In this document: positions 34,482 to 42,852 of the stretch, one piece after another | Layout: each line of letters begins with the position of its first letter | Position numbering within the stretch: position 1 is the stretch's first letter | Assembly: GCF_009789555.1 (NCBI RefSeq) | Contig: NZ_CP046902.1 | Location: 2,310,001-2,374,000 of the forward strand | DNA from: Stutzerimonas stutzeri | GTDB lineage: Bacteria > Pseudomonadota > Gammaproteobacteria > Pseudomonadales > Pseudomonadaceae | Direction of reading: 5' to 3' | Length of the DNA stretch: 64,000 nucleotides | Program-made: the position numbers and the translations under genes | Notes under the pieces: model-generated | Databases searched by the model: none | Seen by the model: the letters and a program-made list of their open reading frames with translations, nothing else | Told to the model about the DNA's origin: nothing

Positions 34482-36029
34482 ATGCGCTATCCGATCATCG
34501 AACACCATGGTGCCAAGGATGGCGTGACCGCCTCCTGCCACCAGCTGCACATGAACGCCTCGGCCAGCGTACTGATCGACTGCGGTCTGTTCCAGGGTAA
34601 CGACGCCACGCTGCCAGGTGGCTCGGCGGCGGATCGCCTCGCCATCGAGTTCGCGCTCGACACCGTCAAAGCGCTCATCGTGACGCACGTTCACATCGAC
34701 CATGTCGGTCGCATCCCTTATCTGCTCGCGGCGGGTTTCGACGGGCCGATACTGTGTAGCGAGCCTTCGGCAAAGCTGCTGCCCATCGTGCTTGAGGATG
34801 CATTCAAACTTAGCATCAGTCGCGACCATGCACAGGTTGAACGCTACATCGAGCGCATCGAAAGTCGGCTCATTGCCTTGCCTTACCAGCACTGGTTCAC
34901 GCTGCACGACAGCGACGAGCTGGTGGCCCGCATCCGGTTGCAGCGCGCGGGCCATATCCTCGGCTCTGCCTATATAGAAGTCGACCTGAACTACCCGCAG
35001 CAGAACGAAAGCAAGCGCGTCGTCTTTTCCGGCGATCTGGGCGCACCCCACGCCCCCTTCCTGATGCCGCCGCAGCCGCCCGAACGCGCCGATATCCTCG
35101 TGCTCGAAAGCACCTATGGCGACCGCCTCCATGAAGACCGCCAGAGCCGTCGGCAGCGTCTCGAAGCCGTCATCGAGCAGGCGCTGCGTGATCAGGGCAC
35201 CGTACTGATCCCGGCATTCAGCATCGGCCGCACCCAGGAACTGCTCTACGAGCTGGAAGACATCATCCAGAACAAACAAAGCCTCGGCGCCACCCAGTCC
35301 CCTGATGCCTCCGGGGACCGGGCGAATACGGGGCAAACGACCCTGAACGGCAATGCCCGCTCCGACCATCTACAGCATCCCCGAGGGGAAAGGGCAGGGG
35401 TGAGGGGAGAAACGCCCCACACCGAAACCAACTGGCCGGAACTGCCAGTCATCCTCGACTCGCCCCTCGCGAGCCGATTCACGGACGCCTATCGGACCCT
35501 TGAGCCGTTCTGGAACCAGGAGGCACGCGAGCGAGTCGAATCCGGGCGCCGCCCGTTGGCCTTCGAACAATTGATCACAATCGACAGCCACGGCGACCAC
35601 CAGCGCATCGTCAACCACTTGGCCCAGACTGCTCGACCCGCCATCGTTATCGCTGGTGGTGGTATGTGCAGCGGCGGTCGCATCGTCAATTACCTGAAGG
35701 CCATGCTCGGCGATAAGCGGCACAACGTTCTGTTCGTCGGTTACCAGGCGAAAGGCACGCCCGGCCATGCAATCCAGACCTACGGACCGAAAGGCGGCTA
35801 CGTCGACCTCGACGGCGAGCGCATCGACATTCGCGCCGGGATTACGAGCATCGGAGGCTATTCGGCCCATGCGGACCAGAAAGGGTTGGTAGAATTCGTA
35901 ACCGGCATGCATCAGTGGCCGACCGAGATACGGGTGGTGCATGGGGAGGAGGGGGCGAGGAGAGAGTTGGCCAAGCAGTTAGGCGTTCGATATAAGCGGC
36001 ATGGGAGGACAGCACCCGTGCTCCGATAA
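34482..36029 (+). CDS. MBL-fold beta-CASP hydrolase (RNA exonuclease-like)
   Basis: A metallo-beta-lactamase-fold nuclease of the beta-CASP (CPSF73-like) type, 515 residues. The metal motif HVHIDHVGR is near residues 69-77, and SGDLGAP, ESTYGDR and PAFSIGRTQELL follow. The C-terminal GGGMCSGGRI and the SAHAD motif complete the beta-CASP and RMMBL parts. A low-complexity segment of about 50 residues (262-315) carries a GC-rich repeat and interrupts the domain between EDIIQN and WPELPVILDSPLA. The ATG at 34482 is preceded by AAAGGA. Its role within an O-antigen locus is unknown. Confidence 0.85.
   Translation: MRYPIIEHHGAKDGVTASCHQLHMNASASVLIDCGLFQGNDATLPGGSAADRLAIEFALDTVKALIVTHVHIDHVGRIPYLLAAGFDGPILCSEPSAKLLPIVLEDAFKLSISRDHAQVERYIERIESRLIALPYQHWFTLHDSDELVARIRLQRAGHILGSAYIEVDLNYPQQNESKRVVFSGDLGAPHAPFLMPPQPPERADILVLESTYGDRLHEDRQSRRQRLEAVIEQALRDQGTVLIPAFSIGRTQELLYELEDIIQNKQSLGATQSPDASGDRANTGQTTLNGNARSDHLQHPRGERAGVRGETPHTETNWPELPVILDSPLASRFTDAYRTLEPFWNQEARERVESGRRPLAFEQLITIDSHGDHQRIVNHLAQTARPAIVIAGGGMCSGGRIVNYLKAMLGDKRHNVLFVGYQAKGTPGHAIQTYGPKGGYVDLDGERIDIRAGITSIGGYSAHADQKGLVEFVTGMHQWPTEIRVVHGEEGARRELAKQLGVRYKRHGRTAPVLR
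35377..35412. repeat. GC-rich repeat core inserted in the coding sequence of the MBL hydrolase
   Basis: ATCCCCGAGGGGAAAGGG followed by CAGGGGTGAGGGGAGA resembles the common CCCTCACCCC...CCCTCTCCC intergenic element of pseudomonads and relatives, and differs from the REP family of the arrays. It lies in frame in the gene and encodes PRGERAGVRGE. The whole segment absent from typical proteins of this family spans about 35265-35430. Confidence 0.6.
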
Positions 36030-36065
36030 TCCGCGCTCTCCGATCACTGAATAATGGAGTGGGGG

Positions 36066-36088
36066 TTCGCAGAGGTAAGCTCTGCGAA
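36066..36088 (+). terminator. Hairpin between MBL hydrolase and wbpA
   Basis: A perfect 9-bp stem (TTCGCAGAG / CTCTGCGAA) with a five-base loop, followed by TTGTTATA. It may end the wzz/MBL transcript, in which case wbpA starts a separate unit from a promoter in 36089-36160. Confidence 0.45.
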
Positions 36089-36174
36089 TTGTTATACCGG
36101 ATGAGACGCTTACCTGCTTAGATTTCCGATTAATGCGGAATCAATTACCTATATTGCAACTGGAGTGTTCATTG

Positions 36175-37488
36175 ATGTCCCAGCAAAAACTGGCCAGCGT
36201 AGCGAAGTTCAAAAGCAAGGAAGCCTTGATCGGTATCGTGGGCCTCGGCTATGTCGGTCTTCCGCTTATGCTGCGATATAACGCCATCGGTTATCGTGTG
36301 CTGGGTATCGATATTGACCAGGATAAGGTCGCCAAGCTCAACGCAGGTGAAAGCTATATCGAGCACATCCCCGGCGAAAAAATCGCCACGGCTCGGCAGA
36401 GCGGCTTTGAAGCCACCGCTGATTTCCAGCGTGCCAGTGAATGCGATGCCTTGATTCTCTGCGTACCGACACCGCTGAACAAATATCGCGAGCCGGATAT
36501 GAGCTTCGTGATCAATACCACGGACGCACTCAAGCCGTACCTGCGGGCTGGCCAAGTCGTTTCGCTGGAGAGCACCACCTATCCCGGCACCACCGAAGAA
36601 GAGCTGCTGCCGCGAGTGCAGGAAGGCGGTCTGGTTGTCGGTGAGAACATCTTCCTCGTCTATTCGCCCGAGCGCGAAGATCCGGGCAACCCCAACTTTG
36701 AAACCCGCACGATTCCAAAAGTCATTGGCGGCCATACACCTTCCTGCCTGGACGTGGGCGTCGCGTTGTATGAGCAAGCCATCGATCAAGTGATATCCGT
36801 CAGCTCAACTAAAGCGGCGGAAATGACCAAGCTGCTGGAAAACATCCATCGCGCCGTAAACATCGGTCTGGTAAACGAAATGAAGGTTGTCGCTGACCGC
36901 ATGGGCATCGATATCTTCGAGGTAGTCGACGCCGCTGCGACCAAGCCCTTCGGTTTTACCGCCTATTACCCAGGCCCTGGCTTGGGCGGTCACTGCATTC
37001 CTATCGACCCGTTCTATCTCACTTGGAAAGCCCGTGAGTACGGTCTGCATACCCGTTTTATCGAACTGTCTGGCGAAGTCAACCAAGCCATGCCTGAGTA
37101 CGTACTCAGCAAACTGATGGACGGTTTGAACAATAGCGGTAAGGCGCTGAAGGGGAGCAACGTGCTCGTTCTAGGCATCGCCTACAAGAAAAACGTAGAC
37201 GATATGCGCGAGTCGCCTTCTGTGGAAATCATGGAGCTAATCGAAGCCAAAGGTGGCGTTGTCGCCTACAGCGATCCGCACGTTCCGGTCTTCCCCAAAA
37301 TGCGTGAACACAACTTCAAGCTGAATAGCGAAGCGTTGACTGCCGAGAACATTGCCCGTTTCGATGCAGTGATATTGGCTACTGACCATGACAAGTTCGA
37401 TTACAACTTAATCAAGCAGCATGCCAAGTTGATCGTTGATAGTCGTGGCAAGTACCGCACCCCGGCTTCGCACATCATCAAGGCTTGA
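36175..37488 (+). CDS. wbpA: UDP-N-acetyl-D-glucosamine 6-dehydrogenase WbpA
   Basis: Oxidises UDP-GlcNAc to UDP-GlcNAcA with NAD, the first step to 2,3-diacetamido uronic acids. The 437-residue protein has the Rossmann motif GIVGLGYVGLPLM (about 20-32), ESTTYPGTTEE, the catalytic cysteine in GLGGHCIPIDPFYL (near residue 273) and the C-terminal NAD-linked domain with GIAYKKNVDDMRESP. Length equals P. aeruginosa WbpA (436). GGAG precedes the ATG at 36175. It heads wbpB, wbpD and wbpE. Confidence 0.93.
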   Translation: MSQQKLASVAKFKSKEALIGIVGLGYVGLPLMLRYNAIGYRVLGIDIDQDKVAKLNAGESYIEHIPGEKIATARQSGFEATADFQRASECDALILCVPTPLNKYREPDMSFVINTTDALKPYLRAGQVVSLESTTYPGTTEEELLPRVQEGGLVVGENIFLVYSPEREDPGNPNFETRTIPKVIGGHTPSCLDVGVALYEQAIDQVISVSSTKAAEMTKLLENIHRAVNIGLVNEMKVVADRMGIDIFEVVDAAATKPFGFTAYYPGPGLGGHCIPIDPFYLTWKAREYGLHTRFIELSGEVNQAMPEYVLSKLMDGLNNSGKALKGSNVLVLGIAYKKNVDDMRESPSVEIMELIEAKGGVVAYSDPHVPVFPKMREHNFKLNSEALTAENIARFDAVILATDHDKFDYNLIKQHAKLIVDSRGKYRTPASHIIKA

Positions 37489-37550
37489 ACCAATATCTAA
37501 ACATGACCCGGCTGGTATTCCAGTCGGGTTTTGATGCGTTAAGGACCCCG

Positions 37551-38498
37551 ATGAAAAATTTTGCCCTGATCGGCGCTGCCGGTTATATCGCTCCCCGCCA
37601 TATGCGCGCTATCAAAGACACCGGCAACGTATTGGTCTCTGCCTACGATATCAACGACTCGGTCGGCATCATCGACAGCATCTCGCCGCAGAGCGAGTTT
37701 TTTACCGAGTTTGAGCGCTTCCAGGAGCATGCCTACCGCCTCAAGCGTGACCCATCGACCGCGCTTCATTATGTCTCGGTTTGCTCGCCAAATTACCTGC
37801 ACCAGGCGCACATCGTTGCTGGCCTGCGCTTGGGTTGCGACGTGATTTGTGAAAAGCCGCTGGTGCCTACACCGGAGAGTCTGGACGAACTCGCGTTGGT
37901 CGAGCGGGAAACCGGTAAGCGCCTTTACAACATTCTGCAATTGCGTCACCACCAGGCTATTCTCAACCTGAAAGACAAAGTGGCCCTCGAACATTCAGAG
38001 CACAAGTACGACGTAGACCTTACCTATATCACTTCGCGTGGCAAGTGGTACATGGAGAGCTGGAAAGGCGATCCGCGGAAATCCTTTGGTGTGGCGACTA
38101 ATATTGGCGTGCACTTCTACGACATGCTGCACTTCATCTTCGGCAAGCTACAACGCAATGTCGTGCACTTTGTTTCGGAATACAAAGCGGCGGGTTATCT
38201 GGAATATGAAAAGGCACGCGTTCGCTGGTTCCTTTCCATTGATGCCAATGACCTTCCCGACTCGGTAAAAGGCAAGAAGCCGACCTATCGCTCCATTACG
38301 GTAAATGGTGAAGAAATGGAGTTCTCCGAAGGCTTTACCGATCTGCATACCACCAGCTATGAGGAAATCCTAGCAGGCCGTGGTTACGGTATCGAAGATG
38401 CACGTCATTGTGTGGAGACGGTAAATACCATCCGCTCTGCGGCTGTCGTGAGCGCTCAGAATGCAGAGGGGCACCCGTTCCTGGCTCGCTTGGTCTGA
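37551..38498 (+). CDS. wbpB: UDP-N-acetylglucosaminuronate 3-dehydrogenase WbpB
   Basis: A Gfo/Idh/MocA-type oxidoreductase that oxidises C3 of UDP-GlcNAcA to the 3-keto sugar before transamination by WbpE. The 315-residue protein starts MKNFALIGAAGYIAPRHMRAI (NAD motif), has the EKPLVPT signature near residue 102 and the active-site region GVATNIGVHFYDML. AAGGA precedes the ATG at 37551. Size and order match WbpB. Confidence 0.92.
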   Translation: MKNFALIGAAGYIAPRHMRAIKDTGNVLVSAYDINDSVGIIDSISPQSEFFTEFERFQEHAYRLKRDPSTALHYVSVCSPNYLHQAHIVAGLRLGCDVICEKPLVPTPESLDELALVERETGKRLYNILQLRHHQAILNLKDKVALEHSEHKYDVDLTYITSRGKWYMESWKGDPRKSFGVATNIGVHFYDMLHFIFGKLQRNVVHFVSEYKAAGYLEYEKARVRWFLSIDANDLPDSVKGKKPTYRSITVNGEEMEFSEGFTDLHTTSYEEILAGRGYGIEDARHCVETVNTIRSAAVVSAQNAEGHPFLARLV

Positions 38499-38547
38499 AC
38501 GACATAGGCCAGCTTGCTGCCCATCTTATTTTATACAGGACACCCCC

Positions 38548-39135
38548 ATGGCCTATTACCAGCACCCTAGCGCGATTGTCGATGATGGCGCACAAATTGG
38601 CGAAGGGTCCCGCGTTTGGCATTTCGTACACATATGTGCTGGCGCACGTATCGGCAAGGGTGTCTCCCTTGGCCAGAACGTATTCGTGGGCAATAAAGTT
38701 CTCATTGGTGACAACTGCAAGATACAGAACAATGTGTCCGTCTACGACAACGTGACGCTCGAAGAGGGCGTGTTCTGTGGTCCCAGCATGGTCTTTACCA
38801 ATGTCTACAACCCACGCTCATTAGTTGAGCGTAAAGATCAATACCGCGACACCTTAGTGAAAAAGGGCGCCACGCTCGGTGCCAATTGCACAATCGTATG
38901 CGGTGCGACAATTGGCGCCTTCGCTTTTGTTGGCGCGGGAGCGGTGATCAATAAAGATGTGCCTGCCTATGCGCTCATGGTTGGAGTACCCGCGCGGCAG
39001 ATCGGTTGGATGAGTGAGTTTGGTGAGCAACTTGCACTGCCAGTTCAGGGTGAAGGACAGGTTACGTGTCCGCATACCGGTGCTCGTTATGTATTGAGTG
39101 GCAACACAGTGACCAAAGTGGATGCGCAGCCATGA
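38548..39135 (+). CDS. wbpD: UDP-2-acetamido-3-amino-glucuronate N-acetyltransferase WbpD
   Basis: Acetylates the 3-amino group to give UDP-GlcNAc3NAcA. The 195-residue protein is a left-handed beta-helix transferase built of hexapeptide repeats (IGEGSRVWHFVHICAGARIG, VFVGNKVLIGDNCKIQ), with the loop containing VFTNVYNPRS typical of WbpD/PglB-like enzymes. AGGA precedes the ATG at 38548. The stop overlaps wbpE by ATGA. The start lies only about 50 bases after wbpB. Confidence 0.92.
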   Translation: MAYYQHPSAIVDDGAQIGEGSRVWHFVHICAGARIGKGVSLGQNVFVGNKVLIGDNCKIQNNVSVYDNVTLEEGVFCGPSMVFTNVYNPRSLVERKDQYRDTLVKKGATLGANCTIVCGATIGAFAFVGAGAVINKDVPAYALMVGVPARQIGWMSEFGEQLALPVQGEGQVTCPHTGARYVLSGNTVTKVDAQP

Positions 39136-40217
39136 TTGAATTCATCGACCTTAAGACTCAGCAAGCACGCATCAAGGATAAGATCGACGCAGGTATCCAG
39201 CAGGTGCTTGCCCACGGCCAATATATTCTTGGCCCGGAGGTCGCGGAGCTGGAAGAAAGGCTGGCAGCTTTCGTTGGCGCTAAATATTGCATTACGTGCG
39301 CCAACGGCACCGATGCGTTGCAAATTGTTCAAATGGCGTATGGAATTGGGCCGGGGGATGAAGTCATCACGCCTGGCTTTACCTACATTGCTACCGCTGA
39401 AACCGTAGCCTTGCTGGGCGCGAAGCCGGTGTATGTGGATATTGAGCCACGAACCTACAACCTTGACCCGCAACTGCTGGAAGCCGCTATTACGCCGCGT
39501 ACCAAAGCGATTATTCCAGTATCGCTGTATGGTCAATGTGCGGACTTTGATGCAATCAACGCCATCGCAAAAAGATACGGTATTCCGGTTATCGAAGACG
39601 CTGCGCAGAGCTTTGGTGCCAGCTATAAGGGCAAACGCTCCTGCAATTTGACGACTATCGCCTGTACCAGCTTCTTTCCCAGCAAGCCGCTCGGCTGCTA
39701 TGGCGACGGTGGCGCCATCTTTACAAACGATGAAGAATTGGCAAAAGTTATCCGCCAAATCGCCCGGCATGGTCAGGATCGTCGCTACCACCACATTCGG
39801 GTGGGTGTGAATAGCCGGCTAGATACGTTGCAAGCGGCCGTTCTGCTACCGAAGCTGGAAATATTTGCAGAAGAAATCGAACTTCGTAATCGCGTAGCCC
39901 AACGCTATACCGAACTGTTGAACGGAGCCGGTATCACGAGCACCCCATTTGTCGAGTCGCATAATCTTTCTGCGTGGGCGCAATACACCGTTCGGGTTGA
40001 AAACCGTGATCAAGTTCAGAAGCAGTTGAAACACGCCGGTGTTCCCACCGCAGTGCATTATCCGACGCCGTTGAACAAACAGCCTGCTGTAGCTGATGGT
40101 AATGCACGTTTGCCGGTAGGGGACGGGGTGGCGGAACAGGTGATTAGCCTGCCTATGCATCCCTATATCGAAGAAGCAGATATCCAAATGGTGGTCGGAG
40201 CGCTACATGGAGCCTAG
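39132..40217 (+). CDS. wbpE: UDP-2-acetamido-3-oxo-glucuronate aminotransferase WbpE
   Basis: A PLP-dependent DegT/DnrJ/EryC1 sugar aminotransferase, 361 residues, that aminates the 3-keto sugar made by WbpB, using glutamate. It starts MIEFIDLKTQQARIKDKI as in WbpE and has NGTDALQIVQMA, EDAAQSFGASYKGKRS and the Schiff-base lysine in FFPSKPLGCYGDGG. The ATG at 39132 overlaps the wbpD stop. The next glycosyltransferase starts 11 bases inside its 3' end. Confidence 0.93.
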   Translation: MIEFIDLKTQQARIKDKIDAGIQQVLAHGQYILGPEVAELEERLAAFVGAKYCITCANGTDALQIVQMAYGIGPGDEVITPGFTYIATAETVALLGAKPVYVDIEPRTYNLDPQLLEAAITPRTKAIIPVSLYGQCADFDAINAIAKRYGIPVIEDAAQSFGASYKGKRSCNLTTIACTSFFPSKPLGCYGDGGAIFTNDEELAKVIRQIARHGQDRRYHHIRVGVNSRLDTLQAAVLLPKLEIFAEEIELRNRVAQRYTELLNGAGITSTPFVESHNLSAWAQYTVRVENRDQVQKQLKHAGVPTAVHYPTPLNKQPAVADGNARLPVGDGVAEQVISLPMHPYIEEADIQMVVGALHGA

Positions 40218-41424
40218 GGAAGATCGTCACTCCAACAAACGAACTCACGTTCTTGTGCTGCCTTCATGGTATCCCTCCTGCATTGGAGATATCAACGGGA
40301 GCTTTTTCAGAGAGCAAGCTCTGTCGTTGAGCAAAAGAGGCTATCAAGTTGGTGTTATTTATCCGCAGGTACAGCCGTTATGGAAGTGGAAAGAAGCGAT
40401 AACAGTTAAGTATGGTTTCGAGTGCAGCGACGATGGGGGTGTTAAAACGTATCGATGGCGCTTCCTGAACTATACTCCAAGAGTACATTCCATAAATAAA
40501 AGAAAATATGTCAACGCAGGGCTTAAACTATTTGACAAGTACGTGCAGGAAAATGGCTGTCCTGACATCTTGCACGTGCACTCGCTGATAAACGCGGGTT
40601 TTCTAGCATACGCAATTCATAAAAAGTACAATGTCCCATATGTGGTTACTGAACATAGTACGGCCTTTGCTAGAAATCTTGTTGGCGCTAGGACAAAAAA
40701 AGACTTGGGGAAGATTGTAGAAGTATCGAAAAAAAACATAGCAGTTAGTAATGAGTTTAAAAGCTTGCTAGAACGTGAGTTGGCGCACTCTGAATGGGTG
40801 TCTGTTCCCAATATTGTAGCGGATGACTTCTTAGCAAGCCCAATGAACGAGGAAACTTCGTCTGATTTCAAGTTTATAAACGTATGTTTTTTAACAGAAA
40901 AGAAAAAAGTTGATATTTTAATCAGAGCTTTTTCAAAATCGTTTAAAAAAAACAAGAACATTAAGCTTGAAATTGGCGGAGACGGCCCCTGCCTTCCGGA
41001 GCTAAAGAAGTTAGCCGAGCAGGAGGGGATTGCCGATCAAGTAAGCTTTCTCGGAATGTTGCAGCGTCATGAAGTACTATATCGGGTCTCAAAAGCAAAC
41101 GCTTTCGTTCTGTCCAGTGAATATGAAACATTTGGGGTTGTACTTGCTGAAGCTTTAGCGCTGGGCAAACCCGTTATCGCTACACGTTGTGGCGGGCCGG
41201 AATCTATAGTTACGGCAGAAGTCGGTTTTCTTGTTGAGAAGAATTCTGTTAACAAGTTGTCGCAAGCGATGATTAGTTTATTTGAAAGAAAAGACCAGTT
41301 CGTTGCGCGGCGTATAAGAAAATACTGCGAGATTAATTATAGTGAAGAAAGCGTTATCCAAAGGTTAGGAAGAATTTATCAAGAAGCATTGCTATTGCCC
41401 GAAGACCAAGATGACAAAAAATAA
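40207..41424 (+). CDS. Glycosyltransferase family 4
   Basis: A GT-B cytoplasmic transferase of 405 residues in O-unit assembly. The N-terminal domain starts HVLVLPSWYPSCIGDINGSFFREQA. The C-terminal nucleotide-sugar domain has the EX7E-type region ETFGVVLAEALALGKPVIATRCGGPESIV. The gene overlaps wbpE by 11 bases and wzx by 14. AT content climbs steeply from about 40.4 kb on, which suggests that the specific part of the locus was acquired from elsewhere. Donor and acceptor sugars cannot be told. Confidence 0.88.
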   Translation: MEPREDRHSNKRTHVLVLPSWYPSCIGDINGSFFREQALSLSKRGYQVGVIYPQVQPLWKWKEAITVKYGFECSDDGGVKTYRWRFLNYTPRVHSINKRKYVNAGLKLFDKYVQENGCPDILHVHSLINAGFLAYAIHKKYNVPYVVTEHSTAFARNLVGARTKKDLGKIVEVSKKNIAVSNEFKSLLERELAHSEWVSVPNIVADDFLASPMNEETSSDFKFINVCFLTEKKKVDILIRAFSKSFKKNKNIKLEIGGDGPCLPELKKLAEQEGIADQVSFLGMLQRHEVLYRVSKANAFVLSSEYETFGVVLAEALALGKPVIATRCGGPESIVTAEVGFLVEKNSVNKLSQAMISLFERKDQFVARRIRKYCEINYSEESVIQRLGRIYQEALLLPEDQDDKK

Positions 41425-42829
41425 AATCATTGCTTATGCTATGGGGCCGATTAGTTCTGCTGTGATAGGCCTGATTACCCTGCCCATAATTACTTGGTTT
41501 TATTCAGTAGACGACGTAGGTCGTATTTCCATGTTGCAATTGGTAGCTAGCCTCGCCGTGCTGCTTTTCTGCCTCGGATTGGATCAGGCCTATGTTCGAG
41601 AATATCACGAGATCAAAAATAAGCCGCAGCTATTTAAAATAACGTTTTTGCCGGGTCTTGTTTCATTGGGGTTGGTTATTATCCTTTTGATTGCTATAAG
41701 GCCTGAACTAATATCCGAACTACTTTATGGTATAGATAGTGTTTTTTTGGGAATGATTAGCCTTGCATGTTTTATGCTCGCGTTTGTAATACGTTTCCTA
41801 TCGTTAATTTTAAGAATGCAAGAGCGTGCGCTGGCTTATTCAATGAGTCAACTGCTTTCTAAAATGTTATTCCTCCTTTTGATTTTAAGCTTTGTCTGGA
41901 TGGGTACGGATAAAGATATCTATTCGTTAATAGCAGCACATGTGCTGTCTGTTTTAGTGGTTTTTGTTGTTTTTGGATGGAATACCCGAGAAGAGTGGCG
42001 CTCCTCTATTTTTACTAAAATAGATAAGAGTCTTTTGCGAAAGCATATGGCTTTTGGTTTTCCATTAATTATTGGAGGGCTTGCATCCTGGGGTTTGACG
42101 TTTATGGATAAGCTGTTCCTTCGCGGTATGGCGACATTTGCGGAGTTGGGTGTTTATTCCGTTGCTATGAGTGTCGCTGGCGTCGCTACGGTATTGTCAG
42201 GAGTTTTTAACACCATTTGGGCCCCTATGGTATTTAAATGGATCGGCGAAGACGATCAAGTTCAGATAGATAAGATTGACGATATATCCGAGCATTTGCT
42301 GGCAGCAATCTTCTTTATTATCGTTTTGTCAGGCTGCTTTTCTTGGTTGCTACCATTTTTTCTTCCAAAGGAATATTCGGCAACCCAATTTTTAATAACG
42401 GCTTGTTTGTTAGGCCCGTTGTTATATACGCTTTCAGAAACTACAGCGATTGGTATAACAATAGCCCGTAGAACCAGCTTTTCTATGCTGGCATCAATAG
42501 GTGCGATGCTAATGAATGTCCTCGGAAACTATCTTCTTGTACCGAGCATGGGAGCGGCAGGTGCGGCAATATCCACCGCTGTTGCTTTTAGCGTCTTTTA
42601 TGTATTAAGAACAGAATTTTCGCGCTTGGTTTGGCGTAAAATCCCTAGGTTTAAAAGCTATCTTGTACTGCTTTACATGCTGCTAGCCACATTGGGTAGC
42701 TTGGTTATGCAAAATGCAAGTGCTACTGTCGCTATCTGGTTAGCCATTTTGGTGAGTGGCGGATTTATCTTCCGCCCATCTATTGTCTTGGCTTTAAGGT
42801 ATATAAGGCATGGAGCGCATAATGGCTGA
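41411..42829 (+). CDS. wzx: O-unit flippase Wzx
   Basis: Moves undecaprenyl-linked O-units across the inner membrane. The 472-residue protein has about 12-14 hydrophobic helices with short charged loops and the MATE/MOP-like pattern of Wzx (KNKIIAYAMGPISSAVIGLITLPIITW at the N-terminus; GNYLLVPSMGAAGAAISTAVAF in the C-terminal half). Strongly AT-rich. Located between a glycosyltransferase and a Wzy-type polymerase, as is usual in such loci. Confidence 0.88.
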   Translation: MTKNKIIAYAMGPISSAVIGLITLPIITWFYSVDDVGRISMLQLVASLAVLLFCLGLDQAYVREYHEIKNKPQLFKITFLPGLVSLGLVIILLIAIRPELISELLYGIDSVFLGMISLACFMLAFVIRFLSLILRMQERALAYSMSQLLSKMLFLLLILSFVWMGTDKDIYSLIAAHVLSVLVVFVVFGWNTREEWRSSIFTKIDKSLLRKHMAFGFPLIIGGLASWGLTFMDKLFLRGMATFAELGVYSVAMSVAGVATVLSGVFNTIWAPMVFKWIGEDDQVQIDKIDDISEHLLAAIFFIIVLSGCFSWLLPFFLPKEYSATQFLITACLLGPLLYTLSETTAIGITIARRTSFSMLASIGAMLMNVLGNYLLVPSMGAAGAAISTAVAFSVFYVLRTEFSRLVWRKIPRFKSYLVLLYMLLATLGSLVMQNASATVAIWLAILVSGGFIFRPSIVLALRYIRHGAHNG

Positions 42830-42833
42830 CCCG

Positions 42834-42840
42834 TTTTTTT
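42834..42840 (+). other. T7 homopolymer at the 5' end of wzy
   Basis: An ATG at 42822, overlapping the wzx stop, reads MADPFFYKV and ends at a TAA after about 22 codons. If one T of the seven were removed or skipped, the frame would join the polymerase frame (MADPFFIKFKLSGVELYIK...). As written, the polymerase frame is open only from 42823 and has no ATG before 42895. Confidence 0.55.
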
Positions 42841-42852
42841 ATAAAGTTCAAG

